NCBI GenBank assembly: GCA_022565635.1 | Contig: JAIUMH010000002.1 | Span: forward strand, 1-57,502 | Reading direction: 5' to 3' | From: Flavobacteriaceae bacterium | Lineage (GTDB): Bacteria > Bacteroidota > Bacteroidia > Flavobacteriales > Flavobacteriaceae | DNA length: 57,502 bases | Shown: positions 10,101-18,199 of the stretch, in pieces | Position numbering within the stretch: position 1 is the stretch's first letter | Layout of the letters: each line of letters starts with the position of its first letter | Position numbers and translations under genes: made by a program | The notes under the pieces: model-generated | What the model saw: the letters and a program-made list of their open reading frames with translations, nothing else | The model's database searches: none | What the model was told of the DNA's origin: nothing

Positions 10101-11731
10101 ATGGGCTTTTTACTGATGAGGATAATGCCATTAATTATTCTACTTCATTTTATACTTCATTAAATGATGCAAATAATGAAGTAAACCAAATTGACAACCT
10201 AGATAATTATTCAAGTGTAGGAGAAGAAACTATTTATTTAAAGATAACAGATGATGCATCGACTAATGCTTGTTCAAAAATCTTAGATTTTGAATTGATA
10301 ATTGTACCAAAACCAATCATTGACTTTGAAGCTGTAAATCCTTCTGCCTGTTCAGAAGATGGGTTTTTTAGCAATTTTGATTTTAGCACCTTAGGAGAAA
10401 TAATGAGTATTGAAAGTGATTCTGACTACTCCTTTTCCTATCACCTTTCAGAAAGTGATGCCTCTAACAATGTAAATGCAATAAGTTTTCCTTTTGAAAA
10501 TACCAACGCATTTAATCAAACCATATACGTAAGAGTTTTTGATAATACAACGGGTTGCTTAGAGTTTGGTAGTTTTGAAATAGATGTAAACACAACTTTA
10601 AATATTGAAAATCCTGCAAATCTTGAAGCCTGTGCCAATAATGAAGAGATTTATGAGTATGATTTAACTACCATTGAAAATGAAGTCTTAGGAGGAATTT
10701 CAGCCTCAGAATTCAGCTTTTCATACTATCTAACTCAAGAAGATTTAGATAATCAGGTAAATCAAATTACAACTCCAACCAATTTCGAAACCAATGAAAT
10801 TAATCAACAGATATTTTTTGAAGTTACTAATGTTAGTGGTGAATGCAATTCTAACGGTGATTTCTTTTTAATCGAAAAAGAATTCCCAACAGTTAATTTA
10901 GATTTACCAATTATTAGTAATTGTGGTGAAGGAGGCTTTGCTGTGTTTAACTTTGAAAATTTAATTCCGCTGATCAACATTGAAGAAAATGTAGATTTAG
11001 AAATCAGTTTTCACGCTACCCAAACAGATGCTCAAGAAAACATTAATCCAATAATTGGAGATTACATCAATGAAGAACCTACCGAACAAATGGTATTTGT
11101 AAGAATTGAATTACTTGAAACAGAATGTACAAGTATTACAAATTTCACCATTCAAGTAAGTGATGATTTTGAAGTAAGCACCCCTAACCCACTTATAGGT
11201 TGCGACCCAGTTGGTTTTACTGAATTTGACTTAACCGAAGTAGAACCAGAATTATTCACTGGATTAAATTCGGAAAATTATCAAGTAAATTATTTTACAT
11301 CAGAACAAGACGCAGTAAATTCAGAAAACCCTATTGAAACACCTGAGGCTTTTGTGAATACAGTTGAAAACGGACAAACTGTATTTTTTAGAGTAGACGC
11401 CTTAGAGGGAGAGTGTTTTACCACAGGAAACTTTGATTTAATTTTTGACCCAGAAAGCGAAGAATGTGAAGATTTTAGTGTAGAAGAGTTTTTGTCTGCA
11501 CTTTATGTTTATCCTAATCCAGTAAAAAACATAGTAAATATTGACAATCAAAACCTTAATCAGATTGAATTATTGGAGATAGTTGATATGAATGGTAAGA
11601 AAATAATGAAGCAAAAAAACTTATCTAATTTTACCCAAATTGATTTAGGAATGTTAAGCAGTGGTTTGTATTTCTTACAAATACAAACAAAAGACGGTAT
11701 AAACACGTCTTTAAAGTTGATTAAAGAATAA
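7169..11731 (+). CDS. Secreted choice-of-anchor L / T9SS type A sorting domain protein with about 8 tandem modules
   Basis: Signal peptide, choice-of-anchor L-like segment (LISGNCANVNNIELL...), repeated 'Y/F-H/Y-x-(S/T)...A..N.(N/Q)xI ... I(Y/F)(V/I)R(V/I)' modules, C-terminal YVYPNPVKNIVNI...LIKE sorting domain. Confidence 0.85.
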   Translation: MKANFYLLIFFFFALISNGQDFNWLEDFDDIDEINSCNAQLSINNNNNNLSNHSKTLVICPDESNPESDATEIQFLNWSLNTSFVSFTIYDGDDSTAPILYNFTDNTILPDFYITSSLENSSGCLTIQIETDPIPNIINIGFDMTISCRDECADFDVSFSYDGIGLCDQESENIFEAGTDFTVFSNVTQLTGTTVDDLTYEWYIDDELQDSETTFVTANINEVGSYNGELRLISNFGFCESIHEFEFTIGGDLINTSDADEDFTLEELISDVLISGNCANVNNIELLNGLSFHTNEHSIGYFEAGCSDFPFTEGIVLGSGSISNVTDGNQNGSNPPFGSIWQGDPDLDSFGQSASGNSNATSNDATAVEFFFSSFEEEIEFNYIFGSYEYPGIFVCNFADIFAFIISGPYDEDGNLISDTFPEGTPGVFQDEYLYNHDGNPNNDLLSIDLGGLNIATFEDENGNLVPTTISNIHDFSDINGDSCFEGSLGEFYFPELYNSNEFNYHTLNGETVPLTASAEVIPCERYKLKIVVADWQDSFFNSFVFLEGGSFELGANLGDDVLFSDQDPAFEGDVVTLSPFQNELDDNCDLNIEWYKDGELLEGFTETTLDVTETGTYEIFIDAGDSNLSGCNDNDSVFVEFIPVPNPDNIENLTNIFICDPETPTVSFDFTVNEIIATQNQNPNNFNVSFHLSETEAVNNLNPIEDISDYQVNASELINENVEIWIRVEEALTGNAQTSTTANFEIGIIEIDLEEVDLPVIALCSEDDTAVVAEFNLTDNEELISTIIGTTTVNYSYYTSLADATNASNSISDPETYTSNETSETLFIRVESGFDNDCFDITSFDLGVFENPTPTSVQDLEACVENDEAFIDLTQNNETSIGLPNPSIVELGYYLTQAEAENQVDAIEEIENFLIPQGIEELEVFVRIENNEENGNCTVIESFLVSTVSIDTNEIENLEECELNEVEVSFNLNLVLNGLFTDEDNAINYSTSFYTSLNDANNEVNQIDNLDNYSSVGEETIYLKITDDASTNACSKILDFELIIVPKPIIDFEAVNPSACSEDGFFSNFDFSTLGEIMSIESDSDYSFSYHLSESDASNNVNAISFPFENTNAFNQTIYVRVFDNTTGCLEFGSFEIDVNTTLNIENPANLEACANNEEIYEYDLTTIENEVLGGISASEFSFSYYLTQEDLDNQVNQITTPTNFETNEINQQIFFEVTNVSGECNSNGDFFLIEKEFPTVNLDLPIISNCGEGGFAVFNFENLIPLINIEENVDLEISFHATQTDAQENINPIIGDYINEEPTEQMVFVRIELLETECTSITNFTIQVSDDFEVSTPNPLIGCDPVGFTEFDLTEVEPELFTGLNSENYQVNYFTSEQDAVNSENPIETPEAFVNTVENGQTVFFRVDALEGECFTTGNFDLIFDPESEECEDFSVEEFLSALYVYPNPVKNIVNIDNQNLNQIELLEIVDMNGKKIMKQKNLSNFTQIDLGMLSSGLYFLQIQTKDGINTSLKLIKE

Positions 11732-11746
11732 GCAGATAAATCATCT

Positions 11747-11776
11747 AAAAAGAGGCCAAATGGCCTCTTTTTTTTA
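11747..11776 (+). terminator. Intrinsic terminator
   Basis: AGAGGCCA-AA-TGGCCTCT followed by a T tract. Confidence 0.9.
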
Positions 11777-11874
11777 TACAATAAAAAGTATTTCAAAATA
11801 AATTTATTTTTTTTGTGTAGTAAAATTCAAGTTACTATATTTCAACTTTAATATGAACCTTAACATTGAAAGAT

Positions 11875-13902
11875 ATGTCTGAACAAGAAAAGAACGCAAA
11901 AAGCAACGAACAAGAAGCTCAACAAGTTCATCAAGAAGAAGCCTCTAAGTCTGAAGAAACTACTGCTTCAACAGAAGACGCACAACCCAAAAAGGAAATC
12001 TCTGCTGAAGAAGAAACTTCTAAAACTTCTAAAACTTCGGAAGATGCTTCAAAAGAAGTTACTTCGGAAGAAAAAGATACTTCATCAAGCACTTCTACAA
12101 AAGAAGAAGAAGATGATGTACAGAAAGAACTTGATGATGCCAATGCGGAAGATAGTGAAGATCAGGATGTAGGAAGAAGGCATGAAATTGCTAAAAAAGA
12201 CTACGAATCCATGTCGCTTGACGAATTGGTGATTGAACTTGAAAATTTGCTAAAAAATGAAAAAGTTCAGGCAATACGTGAGCATGTAAGTGAAATCAAA
12301 GCTAATTTTGATAAGCAATTTAATGAAATTGTTGAAGAAAAAAAAGAGACTTTTATTGCTGAAGGGGGAAATATTATAGATTTTCACTACTCCTCACCAA
12401 TCAAGAAAAAATTCAATTCCATATATTTTGAATACCGCGAAAAAAGAGATGCGCATTATTCACAGCTGAAGAAAAATCTCAATCAAAATTTACAAGCAAG
12501 ACTTTCTATTATAGAAGAGTTAAAAAATATGATTGGGAGTGGGGAAAGTATGGGAACTACTTTCAAGCAGTTTAAAGAATTGCAAGAGCGCTGGAAAAAC
12601 GCAGGCCCTGTTCCAAAAAACGAATACAATAATGTGTGGAAAAATTATCATCACCATGTTGAACGTTTTTATGACTTCCTGCATTTAGATAGAGAATTTA
12701 GGGACTTAGATTTCAAATATAACTTAGACCAAAAGTTGAAAATTATAGAGCGTGCTGAAGAATTGGCTGAGGAAACAGATATCAACCGTGCATTTAGAGA
12801 GCTTCAACTACTTCACAAAATGTGGAAAGAAGAATTAGGTCCTGTAGCTAAGGAGTTTAGAGATGATATCTGGGACAAGTTTAGTGAAGCAACCAAAAAA
12901 ATTCATCAAAAAAGACAAGCCTATTTTGATGAATTAGACCAAGAGCGTGAGAAGAACTACGAAGTGAAAAAGGAAGTTATAGAAGAAATTAAAAAACTTG
13001 CTGATAAAGATATAAAATCTCACAATGAAGCTCAACAACGTATTAAACATATAGAGAAATTAAGAGAGATTTTCTTTAGTGCTGGAAAAGCTCCAAGAAG
13101 AGTTAACGACCAAGTTTGGGATGAATTTAAAACTGGTGTTCGTGATTTCAACCGTAAGAAAAATGCTTTTTATAAAGAGTTGAAAAAGGAGCAATTTGAG
13201 AACTTAAAGAAAAAAGAAGAATTACTTAAAATTGCTGAAGATAATAAAGACAGCGTTGATTATGATACCGTAACTCCAGTTATGAAGCGAATACAGTTGG
13301 AGTGGAAAAAAATTGGTCACGTGCCCAGAAAAGACAGCGATAAAATATGGAAACGCTTCAAAAAAGCTTGTAACACCTATTTCGATCGTCTTCATAAAGA
13401 AAAAAACAAAAGTAATGACGAAGAGTTTAATAACTTCATTACCAAGAAAGATTTTATTGGTACAATTAAAAAAACCGAATTACCTTCTAACCAAGAAGAA
13501 GCGCTAAAAACAATTAAATCCTACATAGAAAAATGGGGGGAAATGGGTAATGTTCCCAACAGTAAGCGCTATATTGAGGGTAAATTTAATAAGGTTTTAG
13601 ACCAATTGTTTAATCGAATTGATATTGACAAAAAGGACGCAGAATTAATTAAATATGACAATAGACTGCATAATTTGGAAGAAACTAGTGATCATTTTAA
13701 AATCAATAAAGAAGCAAGTTTTCTAAGAAAGAAAATTGATGAAACTAAAGATAATATTAATCAATTTGAGAATAATTTACAGTTTTTCTCAACTCAAGAT
13801 GAAAGCAACCCCTTAGTTAAAGAGGTAATTGATAACATTAATAAGCTTAAAGACGAGCTTGAAATGTGGAAAGAAAAACTAAGTAAGTTAAGAGATTTAT
13901 AA
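11875..13902 (+). CDS. DUF349 domain-containing protein
   Basis: Acidic/low-complexity N-terminus, then repeated helical units (F..L..RWK..GPVPK, WDEFK...F.RKKNAFYKELKKEQ). ATG at 11875 preferred over TTG 11866. Confidence 0.85.
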   Translation: MSEQEKNAKSNEQEAQQVHQEEASKSEETTASTEDAQPKKEISAEEETSKTSKTSEDASKEVTSEEKDTSSSTSTKEEEDDVQKELDDANAEDSEDQDVGRRHEIAKKDYESMSLDELVIELENLLKNEKVQAIREHVSEIKANFDKQFNEIVEEKKETFIAEGGNIIDFHYSSPIKKKFNSIYFEYREKRDAHYSQLKKNLNQNLQARLSIIEELKNMIGSGESMGTTFKQFKELQERWKNAGPVPKNEYNNVWKNYHHHVERFYDFLHLDREFRDLDFKYNLDQKLKIIERAEELAEETDINRAFRELQLLHKMWKEELGPVAKEFRDDIWDKFSEATKKIHQKRQAYFDELDQEREKNYEVKKEVIEEIKKLADKDIKSHNEAQQRIKHIEKLREIFFSAGKAPRRVNDQVWDEFKTGVRDFNRKKNAFYKELKKEQFENLKKKEELLKIAEDNKDSVDYDTVTPVMKRIQLEWKKIGHVPRKDSDKIWKRFKKACNTYFDRLHKEKNKSNDEEFNNFITKKDFIGTIKKTELPSNQEEALKTIKSYIEKWGEMGNVPNSKRYIEGKFNKVLDQLFNRIDIDKKDAELIKYDNRLHNLEETSDHFKINKEASFLRKKIDETKDNINQFENNLQFFSTQDESNPLVKEVIDNINKLKDELEMWKEKLSKLRDL

Positions 13903-14020
13903 GCATTAGGTTAAAAATTCATTAGTGCTATTTTAATCAAAATACCATGGTGTATTTGCTAGATTTCTTTTCTATCAAAAATAAAGGTTAGTATAAAATA
14001 GCATTTGTTAGCAAATAAAA

Positions 14021-14053
14021 AACTCGGTAGATAAAAATCTACCGAGTTTTTTT
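14021..14053. terminator. Intrinsic terminator between convergent genes
   Basis: AACTCGGTAGAT-AAAA-ATCTACCGAGTT followed by T tract; A tract on the other side. Confidence 0.9.
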
Positions 14054-14087
14054 AATATAACTGAGATGGTTAACAGATTATACCTAT

Positions 14088-16241
14088 TTAACCTTTTAAA
14101 TCATCATCATAACTATCTATATCTAAACCTCTTTTCTTTAGTAAAGGCTCTATACTAGGCTCAGAACCTCTAAAGCGTTTATATAATTCCATGGGTTCTT
14201 CAGTCCCTCCAGTTTCTAAAATATTTTCTCTAAAAGACCTAGCTTTTTCTTGGTTAAATAACTCGGTCTGTTTAAACTGGTCAAAGGCATCTGTATCTAA
14301 AACACCCGACCAAATATAAGAATAATACCCTGCTGAATAACCTCCTGCAAAAACGTGAGCAAAATGTGTACTGCTATGCCTTGCTGTAATAGAAGAAGGC
14401 ATACCTAGATTAGCTAAAGTTTCAACTTCAAATTCTACAACATTAGCATCTAATGGTTCTTCTATGGTATGGTATTTCATATCTAATAGAGATGATGCCA
14501 AATACTCTGTAGTTGCAAAACCCTGTCCAAAAGTACCTAATTCTTCAAGCTTATTAATCAGTTCATCAGGAATAACTTCTCCTGTATCATAATGAAAAGC
14601 ATACATTTTCAAAACTTCAGGATCGGTTGCCCAATTTTCCATAACTTGAGATGGTAACTCTACAAAATCTCTCGAAACATTTGTCCCTGCAAGGCTTTCA
14701 TATTCAACATTAGAAAGTAAACCGTGTAATGCATGACCAAATTCATGAAAGAAAGTAGTCACTTCATCAAAAGTAAGCAATGAAGGTTTAGTAGATGTTG
14801 CATCGGTAAAATTACAATTAATAGAAATTACAGGAGCATATCTTTCTCCGTCTTTCATAGTTTGAGGTCTAAAGCTAGTCATCCAAGCCCCACTTCTTTT
14901 AGAACTTCTTGGGTGCATATCCATATATAAAACACCTACATGAGTTCCATCTTTTTCAGAAACTTCCCAAACAGTAACATCTTCATGATAAACGGGTACA
15001 TCTTCTAATTCCTTAAACTGAAGTCCAAAAAGTTGATCTGTAACGGTGAAAATACCTTCTCTTACTTGATCTAAACTAAAATACTCAGCTACTTCCTGAT
15101 TGTTTATATCAAATTTATCTTTTTTAATTTTCTCTAGATAATATTTGTAGTCCCAAGGTTGTACTTGATCCTTAATTCCATCTTCTGCCAACAAAATAGC
15201 AATGTCTTCTATTTCGCGTTCAGCCACTATTAAAGCTGGCTTCCAAAGTTTAAGTAAAAACTCTTCAACCGTAGATCTATCTTTAGCCATAGTAGTTTCT
15301 AAAGCATAGTCTGCATAAGTATCATATCCTAGTAAATTGGCTTTCTCAAGACGTAAGTTAGCCAGTTTTAATGCTATTTCTGTATTATTAAACTCATTGT
15401 TATTGTTTCCTCTACGCTTGTAAGCTTCATATATTTCTCTTCTCAATTCTCTATCTTCAGCATATTCTAAAATTGGCATAACATTAGAGTTCTGGATAGT
15501 AAATAGCCATTTTCCTTCTTCGTCTTTTTCTTTCGCTTTTTTGAAAGCTGACTCAAGGAGAGAGTTTGGAATTCCCTCCAACCTTGTTTCGTCCTCAATT
15601 AAAAGTTCAAAAGCATTGGTATCAGACAAAATATTTTGTCCAAATTGCGTAGTTAATTCTGCTATTTGAGCATTTATACTAGCCAATTCTTCTTGGTCTT
15701 CTTTATTGAGTTTAGCACCACTTCTTACAAAACGTTTATAGGTTTTCTCGAGTACTTTATGTTGTTGAGGGCTTAAATTAGTGTCTTCCTTATTTGTTTC
15801 CCAAATCTTAGCCACACGATTAAACAAATCCATATTCATATAGATAAAATCTGAATGAGCAGCTGATTTAGCAGACATTTTTCTTGCTATTTCTTGAATT
15901 TCATCATTGGTATGAGAAGAGTTTAGATTATAAAAAATCCGACTAGCTCTTGCGTACGTTTCACCAGACGTTTCCATAGCAAGTAGGGTGTTATCCCATG
16001 TAGGTTCATCTTCATTATCAATAATAATCTGAATTTTTCTTTTTTGTTCTTCCATACCAATAATCATTGCCTCTTCAAAGTGAACAGACTGTAATAGATC
16101 AAAAGGAGGTACTTCATATGGAGTTGAAAATTCTTTTACTAATAATGGGTTATCAGATTTCATTTCAGTACTTTTTTCAGGTTCTTCATTACAACTAATT
16201 AATGAAGCACCTATAATTAGGCTTAATACTATTTTTTTCAT
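14088..16241 (-). CDS. M3 family zinc metallopeptidase (oligopeptidase A / peptidyl-dipeptidase Dcp-like), lipoprotein
   Basis: HEFGHALHGLLS motif; LIGASLISC lipobox. Confidence 0.93.
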   Translation of the reverse strand: MKKIVLSLIIGASLISCNEEPEKSTEMKSDNPLLVKEFSTPYEVPPFDLLQSVHFEEAMIIGMEEQKRKIQIIIDNEDEPTWDNTLLAMETSGETYARASRIFYNLNSSHTNDEIQEIARKMSAKSAAHSDFIYMNMDLFNRVAKIWETNKEDTNLSPQQHKVLEKTYKRFVRSGAKLNKEDQEELASINAQIAELTTQFGQNILSDTNAFELLIEDETRLEGIPNSLLESAFKKAKEKDEEGKWLFTIQNSNVMPILEYAEDRELRREIYEAYKRRGNNNNEFNNTEIALKLANLRLEKANLLGYDTYADYALETTMAKDRSTVEEFLLKLWKPALIVAEREIEDIAILLAEDGIKDQVQPWDYKYYLEKIKKDKFDINNQEVAEYFSLDQVREGIFTVTDQLFGLQFKELEDVPVYHEDVTVWEVSEKDGTHVGVLYMDMHPRSSKRSGAWMTSFRPQTMKDGERYAPVISINCNFTDATSTKPSLLTFDEVTTFFHEFGHALHGLLSNVEYESLAGTNVSRDFVELPSQVMENWATDPEVLKMYAFHYDTGEVIPDELINKLEELGTFGQGFATTEYLASSLLDMKYHTIEEPLDANVVEFEVETLANLGMPSSITARHSSTHFAHVFAGGYSAGYYSYIWSGVLDTDAFDQFKQTELFNQEKARSFRENILETGGTEEPMELYKRFRGSEPSIEPLLKKRGLDIDSYDDDLKG

Positions 16242-16407
16242 GTTTAATATTTTTTCAAAACTTGTTGCTAAAATATAGAAAAGATTCTATTCTATACTGA
16301 AAATTAGTTTTTGCTTAATATCTTTTTCAATTTTAGATACGAAATAGAATTCAACTAACCGAAATGAACTTAATTTAATACATTTGCAAAAAATCACTCC
16401 ATAAAGA

Positions 16408-17640
16408 ATGAAGCGTTTAATTGGGTTGAGTTTGTTTTTTCTTGTAGTATTAACAAGTTCTAGGCTGGATGCTCAAATTGAGATGGATTCGCTTTCAAAT
16501 GATTTACGGCTTTCTTCATTACCTTACTATAATTATGGAAGAGGCTTAGGTGTCACTTCAAAAGACAGCTTATTTCAAATGAATTTGCGTTTCAGAATGC
16601 AAAATCGTGCTTCCTATCATCATTTACCAGAAGAAGACGCAGATGAAATGGAGGCTAAAGTAAGACGCTTACGCTTAAGGTTTGATGGATATTTAGGTAA
16701 TCCTAAATTTCTCTACGCCATACAACTTTCTTTTGCAACGGACGATTTGGGTGAGTTACAAGAAAACGAAGAACGTTTTAATGTAATTAGAGATGCTGTT
16801 TTTATGTACCGTCCAAATCAACATTGGAATTTTATTTTTGGACAAACAAAACTTCCAGGAAACAGACAACGTGTTAACTCTTCTGGTGCACTTCAATTAA
16901 CAGACAGAACTATCAACAACGCAACCTTTAATATAGATCGTGATTTTGGCCTTCAGTTACACTATATAAAAGATTATGAAAATCAATTTTCATACAATTT
17001 TAAAACAGCACTTTCTACTGGGCGTGGAAGAAATTTTCCTAATCGCTTTGAAGCTGGTGGTGCGGTAACAGCTAAAGCTGAACTATTTCCTTTTGGTGTT
17101 TTTAAAAAAGATGGAAGGTATTTTGAAGGAGATTTGTTGAGAGAAGAACAATTTAAAATGATGATTTCTGGAGCTTATCATTACAATAATAATGCGCTTA
17201 GAAATCGCGGGCAATTAGGCTTAGATTTATTTGAAGCTGCAACTATCTACTCTAGTTTTGTGGATGTTATGTTTAAATACCAAGGTTTTGCTGGTATGTT
17301 TGCGTATATGAATAGAAGTGCACCAGAGGTGTTTAGTCTTCATCCTGAAAACCAGGAAAACCCGAGGTTTATTGTGGTAGGTGAAGGATATGATGCGCAA
17401 TTAAGCTATGTTTTTCCAAGTAATTATGAGTTCATTGCAAGATTTTCTCAGCAACGAATGGAAAGTCAAATTAAAAATTTAAGACCATCTTCTAATGAAA
17501 TGGCAATTGGTCTGACCCGATATTTCTGGGAACATGCCTTTAAACTGCAGATGGAGTTGAGTAGAAGAGAGTTTCAACCAGCAAACAAAAACTCTTTTGA
17601 AGAATATTATATTCGATTTCAAGTGGAAATAGGAATATAA
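16408..17640 (+). CDS. Porin (OprP/OprO phosphate-selective-porin-like outer membrane protein)
   Basis: Signal peptide, LRFRMQNRASY, RRLRLRFDGYLGNPKFLYAIQLSF, FGQTKLPGNRQR, C-terminal aromatic strand pattern. Confidence 0.78.
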   Translation: MKRLIGLSLFFLVVLTSSRLDAQIEMDSLSNDLRLSSLPYYNYGRGLGVTSKDSLFQMNLRFRMQNRASYHHLPEEDADEMEAKVRRLRLRFDGYLGNPKFLYAIQLSFATDDLGELQENEERFNVIRDAVFMYRPNQHWNFIFGQTKLPGNRQRVNSSGALQLTDRTINNATFNIDRDFGLQLHYIKDYENQFSYNFKTALSTGRGRNFPNRFEAGGAVTAKAELFPFGVFKKDGRYFEGDLLREEQFKMMISGAYHYNNNALRNRGQLGLDLFEAATIYSSFVDVMFKYQGFAGMFAYMNRSAPEVFSLHPENQENPRFIVVGEGYDAQLSYVFPSNYEFIARFSQQRMESQIKNLRPSSNEMAIGLTRYFWEHAFKLQMELSRREFQPANKNSFEEYYIRFQVEIGI

Positions 17641-17642
17641 AA

Positions 17643-17677
17643 AAAGTCTGAGTTAATTATTGATCAACTCAGACTTT
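17643..17677. terminator. Bidirectional intrinsic terminator
   Basis: AAAGTCTGAGTT ... AACTCAGACTTT inverted repeat between convergent genes. Confidence 0.85.
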
Positions 17678-17706
17678 CAAAAAATTTAGACTTACCAAAA
17701 AGGTAA

Positions 17707-18141
17707 TTAATTTTTTCTTCTAAAAACTCTTACAGTAGAATTACCTGCAGAAGATAATCTAAAAATATTAGAACCTTCAAATTCAATGGTAAAAGATTGT
17801 GTAGGATTACTTCCTAAAGGGTTTAATATCAAAATATTATTTTGAATATCTTCCCAATTCCCTCTAGAAGTAGCTGCCTCTGCACAGTTTTCAGGATCAT
17901 CTCCTGCAAAATCCTTTCTTGTATACTCTAGGTTATTTTGGAAGTCATATTCTATTTGCTGGCTACATGGAACAAGCAATACGTTTGAGCCTCCTTCAAC
18001 TTCTAAAATATCTAAATACCACTCTCCTACTAAATCTCTACTTTCTTGAGATAAACTTGGTCCACTGTCGTCATCACTTGAACAGGAGACAAAAAGAACC
18101 ATTAAACTCAAGAACAAAACTTTTACTAATCTATCTTTCAT
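17707..18141 (-). CDS. Lipocalin-like lipoprotein
   Basis: Lipobox LMVLFVSCSS; LVGEWYLDILE pattern typical of lipocalin-like domains. Confidence 0.65.
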   Translation of the reverse strand: MKDRLVKVLFLSLMVLFVSCSSDDDSGPSLSQESRDLVGEWYLDILEVEGGSNVLLVPCSQQIEYDFQNNLEYTRKDFAGDDPENCAEAATSRGNWEDIQNNILILNPLGSNPTQSFTIEFEGSNIFRLSSAGNSTVRVFRRKN

Positions 18142-18199
18142 TATTTTTAATTTTAAAATTATTACTTATCAATCCTAAATGGCAAATTTACGTTTTATT

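Noticed and set aside
11931-12143. Antisense Ser-rich ORF opposite the DUF349 gene, and similar small antisense/overlapping ORFs (e.g. 1504-1698, 9301-9546, 27785-28159, 33236-33493)
   Set aside because: They lie inside well-supported genes on the opposite strand or another frame and show only mirrored codon composition.
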